Below, piece after piece: positions 1-6,477 of a DNA stretch of 11,354 nt. The stretch covers positions 1 to 11,354 of the forward strand of contig CAZFWV010000226.1 in the NCBI GenBank assembly GCA_964522605.1. The letters are read 5' to 3'. The position numbers and the translations under genes are program-made. The notes under the pieces are model-generated. The model searched no databases. It was not told the origin of the DNA and saw only the letters and a list, made by a program, of their open reading frames with translations. The stretch's first letter is position 1, and each line of letters begins with the position of its first letter. This DNA comes from CAVZLD01 sp964522605. Lineage in GTDB: Bacteria > Planctomycetota > Planctomycetia > Pirellulales > Pirellulaceae.

Positions 1-43
1 AACCGGGGTGCGAACGGAGGCCCAGGCTCGGTCTTGCGTCGAC

Positions 44-49
44 TATAAT
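44..49 (+). promoter_or_regulatory. Candidate -10 box of the GH172 gene
   Basis: A perfect TATAAT lies 50 bases upstream of the chosen ATG at 100, which predicts a leader of about 45 nt. No convincing -35 hexamer sits 16-18 bp upstream. The box is followed within a few bases by CGGG, as are two other TATAAT boxes in this window, and that raises its credibility a little. The call rests on motif matching only. Confidence 0.4.
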
Positions 50-99
50 CACGGGCGGTTTGCTGATCGTTGTTTCACTCGAGAAGAAGGAACCGCACC

Positions 100-1206
100 A
101 TGGTCACGATGCGCCGGAATTGCTTGGTTTTGTTCGGAAGCCTTTGTTGGTGCTGGATCGGGATCGGGCTGCCGACCTCGGCGCAGCCGCGTCCCGATCT
201 GATTCATGAGCCGTATCGGCTCGATACCGGGTTGCTTTCGCGGTCGATCAGTTTCGAGAACCCGACGGGTGAGCCAGCAGTCGGAGGGCAAGCGGCGAGT
301 AATCTGGGAGTCGGACGAAAGGGCGCTCCTTCGCGTTCGATCGCTCCCGGAGAGACCGTGACCTTGTGTGACATCGAGGGTACAGGCACGATTCGGCACA
401 TCTGGTTGACAACAGCGCAGGAGCCGGCTGTGCAGCGAGCGTGCATCATCCGCGCGTGGTGGGATGGCCAGGAGCATCCGAGTATCGAGTGTCCGATTGG
501 CGATCTTTTCGGTTTCGCCCATGGAAAGATCATGCCCTACCACTCCGCCGTGCATTCGGTTGGGCCGACAGGGGGGCGGAATCTCTGGCTGCCGATGCCC
601 TTCGCTCAACGGGCCAAATGGACGTTCACCAATGAAGGCGAGAAGGCAGTGCCCCTCTTCTACCAGATTGACTACACGCTGGGCGATGCGCATCCACAGG
701 AAGTCGGCCGATTGCACGTACTGTTTCGCCGAGAGAATCCGACGAAGGAGAAGCAAGACTTCGAACTGTTGCCGCAGCGCAATCAAAAGGGACGCTTCAT
801 CGGTTCCGTCATCGGCATCCGTAATCTGCATCCGGACCAATGGTGGGGCGAGGGCGAAATCAAGGTCTACATGGATGGCGACAAAGAGTTTGCGACGATC
901 GTTGGTACAGGCAGCGAAGATTACGTCGGTCTGGCCTGGGGAATCCAACAGACGCCGTTTCTCTACAACGGGTGTAGTCTGAATGAGAAAAACTTCGTCT
1001 CCATGTATCGCTGGCACCTGCCAGATCCCATCGCGTGGCAACAGCAATCGCGGATTACGATTCAGCAGATTGCGTGGAAGAATGGTCTGGCAGAGACTTC
1101 CGACGATTGGTCGTGTGCCACGTTCTGGTACGAACCCACACCGAGCGCTCCCTTGCCCGACCTGCCCGGGGTTGCCGCTCGGACCGCCGACCTCTGGAGC
1201 GACTGA
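100..1206 (+). CDS. Secreted GH172 / DUF2961 family protein
   Basis: This 368-residue protein belongs to the DUF2961 family, now glycoside hydrolase family 172. Characterised members act on alpha-fructofuranosides and alpha-D-arabinofuranosides. The family hallmark GTGSEDY is at residues 269-275, and its Glu273 is a plausible catalytic residue by analogy with characterised members. Other typical segments are the early GTIRHIW, a QIDYTL strand, WWGEGEIKVYMDGD just before the hallmark, and a closing FWYEPTPSAPLP strand. The N-terminus has basic residues, a hydrophobic core and an ending TSAQ, as in a Sec signal peptide, so the protein should act outside the cytoplasm. I chose the ATG at 100 because AAGGAA lies 7 nt upstream and the signal peptide starts there; an in-frame TTG at 70 has no such support. 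It is the only plus-strand gene in the window. The substrate cannot be read from sequence alone. Confidence 0.88.
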   Translation: MVTMRRNCLVLFGSLCWCWIGIGLPTSAQPRPDLIHEPYRLDTGLLSRSISFENPTGEPAVGGQAASNLGVGRKGAPSRSIAPGETVTLCDIEGTGTIRHIWLTTAQEPAVQRACIIRAWWDGQEHPSIECPIGDLFGFAHGKIMPYHSAVHSVGPTGGRNLWLPMPFAQRAKWTFTNEGEKAVPLFYQIDYTLGDAHPQEVGRLHVLFRRENPTKEKQDFELLPQRNQKGRFIGSVIGIRNLHPDQWWGEGEIKVYMDGDKEFATIVGTGSEDYVGLAWGIQQTPFLYNGCSLNEKNFVSMYRWHLPDPIAWQQQSRITIQQIAWKNGLAETSDDWSCATFWYEPTPSAPLPDLPGVAARTADLWSD

Positions 1207-1363
1207 AGGCCGTTGGTAGTGTTGGGGGCAAGGTCGTCTCGCTGTTCCGCGCGGGTTTGAGAGGAATGCGGGAGAGATGGCCGCGGAAAAACGCGGAATG
1301 ACGCAGAGCGGTCGGTCCGCAACCGAATGGGCGCACACAACAAGACGCCCGGGAAGGGGAGAG

Positions 1364-1441
1364 AACCACGGATTTTACGGAGGCAACGGATGAGCACCGA
1401 TCGATCCGCGGTCATCCGTCTGCTCCGCGAAATCCGCGGTT
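1364..1441. repeat. 78-bp imperfect palindrome between convergent genes
   Basis: The outer arms AACCACGGATTTTACGGAG (1364-1382) and CTCCGCGAAATCCGCGGTT (1423-1441) pair at 16 of 19 positions. An inner pair CGGATGA (1387-1393) and TCATCCG (1412-1418) pairs exactly, around a centre with GATCGATC. The element fills the space between the 3' ends of the GH172 gene (plus) and the secretin-like gene (minus), so it could form a hairpin in either transcript. A purine-rich stretch at about 1278-1310 (GCCGCGGAAAAACGCGG, then GACGCAGAG) resembles a fragment of the same class. I recall similar ACCACGGATTTCACGG palindromes scattered in planctomycete genomes; that is memory, not a search. There is no U-tract to make it a classic intrinsic terminator. 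Confidence 0.7.
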
Positions 1442-1465
1442 TCTCTTCGATTTTCGGTTCGCCCT

Positions 1466-2728
1466 TTACGGCCGTCGGACCACGACGAAAACGTAGAGGT
1501 CGCGCTCGTCCTGATCAGGTCGAAAGGTCATGCCTCCAACGAGCGTGACTTGATCGAGGGGCAGTCGAGTCGTCGTCGATAGCCGCTGCTCTTGGAGCAC
1601 GGGCCGATCGATGGCTGCAGCCACCTGCAGCGGGACATTTCCCATCGTGGCGCCCGCAAGGGCTTGCGGGTTCGGTGCATCCGACGGCACTCGTAAGGTC
1701 ACGCGACTGTGCAGGTCAATCACGACCTGATTGTCTTGCGCCTGCAACGTGGGAGTGACCTGCACGACGGCTCCTTCCTGGGCGAGCGAGACCTGCGGCA
1801 TGTAGCCTGGTTCGCTGCCGACCACGGGAGTGATTCCCGTAACGTGCAATTGTTGCACTCCCGCCTGCACAGAAACCGTCTGACCACTGAAGCAGCGAAT
1901 CGACGCCGTGTGCCTTGATCCGTCGTCTGATGCCGAGATCCACGCCTGCCACTGATCCATGGAGATGCTTCCGTACGGCTTGTCGCCGCTTGACTGTTGC
2001 CGCCAGCGGGCATGTTGCTGCGGCGTCTGCCACATCCAATCGATTTGCACGATGAGTGTGGGACGAGCGTCACGATTTTGTCTCAGCTCTTGCAAGAACA
2101 CAGCGACCCGTTCATGAACGGATTCTGTTTGCCCGATGACCAAGGCTTGGCCGACGACGGAAATGCTCCCCGGCCCGCCCACTTCATCCCAGGACTCGGG
2201 CTCAATCGCCGTCGTGATCGCTTCAATCAGCTCATCGATTGCGGCGGACCTGTGGGCGACGGCGGTCACGGGCGGCGCCGGCGCAGCCATACCGCCCATT
2301 CCATGGGATCCCGCCTGACCCAGATAGCTTGTCTGCGAGATGGAGACGCGGTCGGGGACCTGAAAGAAACCCCCTCCCTGCGTTCCGGAGCCAGTACCCA
2401 TTCCCATGCCTCCACCCATTCCGCCGCCAAAGCCTCCGAGAATTGCGGTCGATCCCGGTACTGGCGAGGTTTGCATCGAGGGAAACATGAGCGAAGATTC
2501 GCGAATCAGTTGGCTTTCCTGCTTCGCGGGATAAGAACCCGGAGTCGCGATCAGATCTCCGATGTCGTAGACGCGAACAACGATTCGATCGGACTCCTCC
2601 GCGGATGCGTTGTCCGACGGGTGGCCGAATGGGTCGGTTGCCACGTGCCGATGCGCATCTTGTGCGGCGATGGGATGAACCATGAGCGCGAACAGCGCGC
2701 AGCCGACGACAATGCGATGAACCTTCAT
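1466..2728 (-). CDS. Secreted secretin-like (GspD/STN-like) protein
   Basis: This 420-residue exported protein resembles parts of a type II secretion secretin. Residues 1-23 form a signal peptide (MKVHR, then a hydrophobic core ending AAQ). Residues 49-60 (IVVRVYDIGDLI) look like the start of an STN or N0-type segment. A flexible Gly/Met-rich linker spans about 98-148. Residues 163-217 (IDELIEAITTAIEPESWDEVGG to FLQELRQ) match the second half of that domain. The C-terminal 225-418 has beta-strand patterns seen in secretin cores (GAVVQVTPTLQ, VVIDLHSRV, LVGGMTF, LYVFVVV). The protein is shorter than true secretins and no other secretion-system genes lie nearby, so it may be a stand-alone outer-membrane or periplasmic protein. 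The ATG at 2728 is favoured because AGGAGAGG lies just upstream and it begins the signal peptide. An upstream in-frame start at 2863 would add 45 unlikely residues. Confidence 0.75.
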   Translation of the reverse strand: MKVHRIVVGCALFALMVHPIAAQDAHRHVATDPFGHPSDNASAEESDRIVVRVYDIGDLIATPGSYPAKQESQLIRESSLMFPSMQTSPVPGSTAILGGFGGGMGGGMGMGTGSGTQGGGFFQVPDRVSISQTSYLGQAGSHGMGGMAAPAPPVTAVAHRSAAIDELIEAITTAIEPESWDEVGGPGSISVVGQALVIGQTESVHERVAVFLQELRQNRDARPTLIVQIDWMWQTPQQHARWRQQSSGDKPYGSISMDQWQAWISASDDGSRHTASIRCFSGQTVSVQAGVQQLHVTGITPVVGSEPGYMPQVSLAQEGAVVQVTPTLQAQDNQVVIDLHSRVTLRVPSDAPNPQALAGATMGNVPLQVAAAIDRPVLQEQRLSTTTRLPLDQVTLVGGMTFRPDQDERDLYVFVVVRRP

Positions 2729-2814
2729 GATCGCCTCTCCTGAATAGGTGAAATGAGATGAGCGGCCGGGCGGCTTGGCCGCGGTTCCGGGCGCGGCTTG
2801 CCTCAGCCGGGCGC

Positions 2815-2843
2815 AATATAGCCGGTCGATTTTGGCTATGCAA
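2815..2843 (-). promoter_or_regulatory. Candidate sigma70-type promoter of the secretin-like gene
   Basis: Read on the minus strand, TTGCAT (2843-2838) and TATATT (2820-2815) are separated by exactly 17 bp. The -10 matches consensus at 5 of 6 positions and the -35 at 3 of 6. The predicted leader is about 80 nt, ending at the ATG at 2728 with its strong Shine-Dalgarno. It is the best promoter match in the 504-bp gap and suggests this gene is transcribed separately from the NfeD gene upstream. Confidence 0.45.
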
Positions 2844-2953
2844 AAGAATTCCGGGATTTCCACGACTCAGGCCGGGCACGATCGCCTGGCATCCGCCGCG
2901 GGCCAAAGGCAACTAAAGCGCATTTCAAAACCTGTTTTTCTCGAGGGGCAGCT

Positions 2954-3023
2954 GGTGGCAGAGCGCAGCGATGCCCCGGCTGCGGGAAAGCTGGGGCTTC
3001 ACTACGTTCAGCCGCCAGCCACC
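2954..3023. repeat. 70-bp imperfect hairpin element
   Basis: The outer arms GGTGGC (2954-2959) and GCCACC (3018-3023) pair exactly. Inside, 2962-2981 pairs with 2989-3008 at 15 of 20 positions, and most mismatches would be G-U pairs in one of the two transcripts. The loop is seven bases. In reverse complement, the segment running down from about 3025 (GGGTGGCTGG, then GAAGCCCCAG) resembles the left arm of the palindrome at 7802-7834, with about three quarters of positions alike by eye. The two are probably members of one dispersed family. It lies in a gene-free region, so it is most likely a mobile or RNA-structured repeat. Confidence 0.6.
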
Positions 3024-3069
3024 CCTTCGTTTGGCGGAATTTGCGCCGCGCGACATGAAACTACCTGTT

Positions 3070-3118
3070 AGCAGTGCAGAGATCGCAGAGACGCAGCGCG
3101 GCCTTCGGCCGCGGAGAA
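3070..3118. repeat. Purine-rich CGCAGAG repeat with GC hairpin
   Basis: The unit GCAGAGATCGCAGAGACGCAG runs directly into a perfect 7-bp hairpin, CGCGGCC (3097-3103) and GGCCGCG (3107-3113), around a TTC loop. Similar CGCAGAG text occurs near 1300. It lies about 115 bp past the stop of the NfeD gene (minus), followed later by a weaker GAGAC/GTCTC hairpin at 3152-3166. No U-tract follows in either direction, so a terminator role is possible but unsupported. The remainder of 3120-3232 shows nothing I can name. Confidence 0.45.
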
Positions 3119-3232
3119 GTTCCTCGCACGAGAGCTAATCTAACAGTCTAGGAGACGGGGAGTCTCAACGATTCTCAATCTCAGACAGTCGAGCTAGCGT
3201 CGGGCAGACCGGGTGCTGAGTGTGATGTGACG

Positions 3233-4792
3233 TCAAGTTGTCGCTGGCGGCGGAGTCGACGTGTCGTCGGGATCGATGCGCCGAACGACGATTCGGTTTC
3301 CCCGCACCTGCACGACACGGACCTCTTCACCTGGGTTCACGAAGGTGCCGTCTGAGACCACATCCACGTATTCCTGCCCGAAGCGAACTTTGCCTGCAGG
3401 GCGCAGCGGTGAGGCAGCCACACCCGTGTCATTGACTTGCACGAGCGCACCGTCGATGGACACTGCTTCGTTGCCCGCAGGAGCAGGACTTGCGACGAGT
3501 AGTTCTTCGGGCGTGGGAGGTTGTAGGGCTAACCGATTCAATACGGGCAGCTTGCCCATGGACGAGGTCAACCACATCGCGATGAAACTGAACACGACGC
3601 CCGAACCGAGTACCACAACGACGGTGCGCAGCAGGGAGGAAAGATCGCGCTGCGTGCGCGGAATCAGGAATGGTTCGCTGGCCAGGACCAAGCTGGTGAC
3701 GAGCAGGATGAAGCCCGTTGCACCCCAGATGCCGAATCCGGGGATCACGAAGACCTCGACCAACAGCAGCACGACCCCGGCGCCGAACAGGATGACCTCG
3801 AGCCATTCGGCCGTGCCCCCCAGGAAACGGCTCCAAAAGAACACGACGAAACAAACCAGCGCAATCAAACCTCCGAGACCGATGCCGGGCGACGCGAACT
3901 CAACGTAAAGAGCAATCAGTCCGACGACAAACAGCAGGCCGGTGACCAGCGGATGATTAAGAACAAGCACCGCGGTGTCGATGACATTCCAGGGAAGCAC
4001 GCGAAAATCTTCGAGTTCGTCATAGCGCTGGCGTAAGGCATCGCGATCCCGGGCGAGGCCTTCGGCCAGGCGCAGATCGATCGCTTGCCGACCGGTGACT
4101 TCTAAGAAATGCTTTTCGCGGGAGCCATGAACCTCATTGAGTTTTTCCCAGCGATCCGGTTGTTCGCTCGCCTTGATCTCGGCATCCGACATGAATGTGA
4201 TCTGCCCGGTGTCTCGATCGCGGACGCGATACACGATCAGGTCCATATCGACCATGGCTTCCGCCAAAGCCGGGGGCCGCCCCTTTGCCTCCGCGAGACT
4301 TCTCACGCGCAGGGCGAGATCGCTGCGGATTTTCTCCGGTGCGTGGCGAAAGAGAAAGTCTTCGCCCATGAAGATGGGGCCGGCGTCGCCAAACACCGCA
4401 TCGGGGGCCAGGATGATCTCGTCGCAGGCGAGCGCAAAAAGCGCGGCGCCGCTGAGGGCCTGTCGCGGAACAAACGCCACCGTGCGCGCCCAGTTCAGAT
4501 CGCGCAATCGTTCGGCGATCCGCATGGTCGGCTCGATTCCACCTCCCGGGCTGTCAATCTCAATGATGACCAGATCGGCCTGGGAAGCTTCCGCCTGATC
4601 CAGCTTGCGGTACAAATACTGCTCGCTCAGCGTGTGAATCGGGCCCTGGAACTCGATCAGCGCCGCGCGGCGGGGTGGGCCGGGCGGCGCCGCAAAGATT
4701 GCCGAGAAGCTGGCAACGGTCGCCAGCACCAGGAGTGCCGACCGTGGCCAGAAGCAGCGGGACGAAGGAGCAGCAATATCGGCTAATTCCAC
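3233..4792 (-). CDS. nfeD: NfeD-family membrane serine protease (long form)
   Basis: This 519-residue protein has the layout of full-length NfeD: an N-terminal ClpP-like (S49-type) protease domain, a membrane block and a C-terminal OB-fold. Residues 18-35 form a signal peptide or anchor. The protease domain (about 43-260) shows ALIEFQGPI, IEIDSPGG (77-84), the putative nucleophile Ser114 in QALSGAALF, and a candidate partner Lys154 in PEKIRSDLA. The 40-residue spacing is close to the Ser97/Lys138 dyad known from archaeal NfeD. Hydrophobic spans lie at about 273-296, 300-320, 333-352, 355-372 and 391-408, and the OB-fold spans about 441-506. The start is a GTG with GAGG 7 nt upstream. Long NfeD proteins usually neighbour a stomatin/SPFH gene, but none is present here. 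The preceding ThuA–DUF1080 gene is 79 bp away. Confidence 0.88.
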   Translation of the reverse strand: MELADIAAPSSRCFWPRSALLVLATVASFSAIFAAPPGPPRRAALIEFQGPIHTLSEQYLYRKLDQAEASQADLVIIEIDSPGGGIEPTMRIAERLRDLNWARTVAFVPRQALSGAALFALACDEIILAPDAVFGDAGPIFMGEDFLFRHAPEKIRSDLALRVRSLAEAKGRPPALAEAMVDMDLIVYRVRDRDTGQITFMSDAEIKASEQPDRWEKLNEVHGSREKHFLEVTGRQAIDLRLAEGLARDRDALRQRYDELEDFRVLPWNVIDTAVLVLNHPLVTGLLFVVGLIALYVEFASPGIGLGGLIALVCFVVFFWSRFLGGTAEWLEVILFGAGVVLLLVEVFVIPGFGIWGATGFILLVTSLVLASEPFLIPRTQRDLSSLLRTVVVVLGSGVVFSFIAMWLTSSMGKLPVLNRLALQPPTPEELLVASPAPAGNEAVSIDGALVQVNDTGVAASPLRPAGKVRFGQEYVDVVSDGTFVNPGEEVRVVQVRGNRIVVRRIDPDDTSTPPPATT

Positions 4793-4875
4793 GCGTGGGC
4801 CTCGCAGACCATGCCCTCCAAAGCACCGAGTCCGTTCGTCAAGTCACCGATGCGGTCCTTCATCGTTCCCATCAT
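4783..4875 (-). CDS. Possible 30-aa ORF coupling ThuA–DUF1080 to NfeD
   Basis: A 30-codon ORF starts at 4875, where its ATG overlaps the TGA of the ThuA–DUF1080 gene in the classic ATGA arrangement. It ends with TAG at 4783, overlapping the GTG start of the NfeD gene by 10 bases in another frame. AGGA directly precedes the ATG, which is too close for normal initiation, but stop-start reinitiation would not need it. The product begins MMGTMKDRIGDLTNGLGALE, looks helical, and contains one Cys. It matches no family I know. It would bridge the gap exactly and may be a coupling leader or small protein. A chance ORF of this length is quite possible in GC-rich DNA. Confidence 0.3.
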   Translation of the reverse strand: MMGTMKDRIGDLTNGLGALEGMVCEAHAWN

Positions 4876-6431
4876 TCCTGTGCGGGGAGGGTAACCCGGA
4901 TATTTCGGAACGCCACCGGGCCGTGATCTCCCTGAAGCATCAAGGGGCCGCGCGAGACATCACCGCGTCCCAGGTTGCCGCCCGTGGGGCCCTCGACCTC
5001 GACATTCTCCTGAATTACTTGGCCGTTAAGCACGATCTTCTTGAAGACCGCATTCTCCACCTTCTGGCCATTTTCAAATCGGGGTGCCTGGAATTCAATC
5101 AGGAAGGTCTGCCATTCGCCGGGCGCTTTTGCGGCATTGGTCGCTGGCGCCGCCGCTCCGTAGATGCCGCCCAAATCTCCAGCACTCAGTTTCTGTTTGC
5201 CATAGCTGTCCAACACCTGGATCTCGTAATTGCCTTGCAGGTAAATCCCCGAGTTGGATCGCCGCGGGACCATCAGATCGATTTCCAGAATACAATCGCC
5301 GAATTCTTCGACGCTGATCAGGTCAACGCCGCGCCCTTGGGCATTGACCAGATCGCCCATCGAACCCTGGACCACCAGATTCGTCGGATCCGCCGAATCG
5401 ATCATCGCTTCGCCGACGACCCAATGACTGTCGCGGTCACGACGGAGCTTCCAGCCGTCGAGATTGCGCCCGTTAAACAGTTCGATTGTTCGGGAGTCCG
5501 TCGAGACCGATCCGCTGGGCGTTGCGTCGGCGGGAAGATCCCCCATCGCATATTGAATCCCGGCCAGATAATGCCGCAGGACGATCGGGTCCTGATAGAC
5601 TTCATTGAAATGACCGAGAGAGCAATAGAAAACGCGTCCCTGACCGTATTTCTGAATCCAACTGACTGCGTAGTCTTGATCGCTACGGCTGCCTTTGCTG
5701 ACGTCGAATTGGGCCGCATCCAAACTCAGCAGAACGCGCAATCGGTCGCGTGAGTAGGGCTGGTGCTGGTTGCCACGAGGTCCGAACTGATAGATCTCGT
5801 CTTTGATCACAAACGTCTTTTGCGGATCGAACATCGCAATCAGCGGATGTCCGGGCGCATCAAGTTTCAGCGGCACTTCCGTGGTCCAAGGGTGGCCGGT
5901 GAAGTAACCGCCCATCATGTCGCCGAATTCCTTCCAGTTGTAGAAGCAATCGGTTGCTGCGTGGGAGCCGACGAGCCCTTTGCCTTCGACCACGAATCGG
6001 TGCAGATTCTCCTTGCGTCGTTCCAGATCCGCCTTTTGTTCGTCGGAAAGGTTATCTTTCTGAGGTGCGAGGCAATCCCCGGTCGTATTCACGAGCAGAA
6101 CCGCATCGAAGGGAGTCAAATCGTCAAATGCCGACGGATCCTCGGTGCACACCGAAGTGTAGGCCCCCGTCTTCTCGCCGAGCATCTGAAGCGCTTTCAC
6201 GCCCACAGGAATCGCATCATGACGAAATCCGAGAGTTCGACTGTAAATCAGCACATGGCGATCCTTCGCGGGGGAAGCCGGAGCGTTCTCGGGTAAAGAC
6301 TCTTGGATTTTGGAAATTGCTTCGTCCGAGACCTGCATCCCTTCCGCGGCAAATCCGGGGGAAGAGGACAGGAGGGAGAGCGTCAGGACACAGAACCAAA
6401 TCAATCGGGCAGGGGAGTGGTGGTGGGACAT
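4872..6431 (-). CDS. Secreted ThuA–DUF1080 (3-keto-disaccharide hydrolase) fusion
   Basis: This 519-residue exported protein joins two domains. Residues 1-29 are a signal peptide (basic start, hydrophobic core, PGFAA). A ThuA-like amidotransferase-fold domain spans about 58-297: HVLIYSRTLGFRHDAI, then GLVGSHAATDCFYNW, GGYFTGHPW, a DEIYQF segment and GRVFYCSLGHF. A DUF1080 domain spans about 314-515: IELFNGRNLDGWKL at its start, SNSGIYLQGNYEIQVLDS, the GIYG segment, GEWQTFLIEF and a closing FRNIRV. ThuA proteins are linked to trehalose use through 3-keto-trehalose, and DUF1080 members hydrolyse 3-keto-glycosides, so a role in keto-sugar breakdown outside the cytoplasm is likely but inferred. 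The ATG at 6431 starts the signal peptide and has GAGG 8-9 nt upstream; a longer in-frame start at 6545 would run inside the GT4 gene. Confidence 0.9.
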   Translation of the reverse strand: MSHHHSPARLIWFCVLTLSLLSSSPGFAAEGMQVSDEAISKIQESLPENAPASPAKDRHVLIYSRTLGFRHDAIPVGVKALQMLGEKTGAYTSVCTEDPSAFDDLTPFDAVLLVNTTGDCLAPQKDNLSDEQKADLERRKENLHRFVVEGKGLVGSHAATDCFYNWKEFGDMMGGYFTGHPWTTEVPLKLDAPGHPLIAMFDPQKTFVIKDEIYQFGPRGNQHQPYSRDRLRVLLSLDAAQFDVSKGSRSDQDYAVSWIQKYGQGRVFYCSLGHFNEVYQDPIVLRHYLAGIQYAMGDLPADATPSGSVSTDSRTIELFNGRNLDGWKLRRDRDSHWVVGEAMIDSADPTNLVVQGSMGDLVNAQGRGVDLISVEEFGDCILEIDLMVPRRSNSGIYLQGNYEIQVLDSYGKQKLSAGDLGGIYGAAAPATNAAKAPGEWQTFLIEFQAPRFENGQKVENAVFKKIVLNGQVIQENVEVEGPTGGNLGRGDVSRGPLMLQGDHGPVAFRNIRVTLPAQE

Positions 6432-6471
6432 CTCGAGGACCTCACGGCGTGAAGGAGTGAAGGAAAGCCCG

Positions 6472-6477
6472 ATTATA
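6472..6477 (-). promoter_or_regulatory. Candidate internal -10 box before ThuA–DUF1080
   Basis: A perfect TATAAT on the minus strand overlaps the stop codon of the GT4 gene (GTA TAA T) and is followed directly by CGGG. It would give a leader of about 35 nt before the ATG at 6431. I see no good -35 hexamer at 16-18 bp. It may allow the ThuA–DUF1080 gene to be expressed apart from GT4, but part of the match is forced by the stop codon. Confidence 0.33.

Noticed and set aside
49..1338. Long antisense ORF of 429 codons opposite the GH172 gene
   Set aside because: It mirrors a well-supported gene, has no family motif and extends into the intergenic palindrome region; it is a composition shadow.
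2775..3071. 98-codon plus-strand ORF in the gap upstream of the secretin-like gene
   Set aside because: It runs through the 2954-3023 hairpin and lacks a ribosome site or any known motif.
2954..3118. Adjacent repeats considered as a CRISPR array
   Set aside because: The units differ in sequence and spacing, are palindromic, and no cas genes are present.
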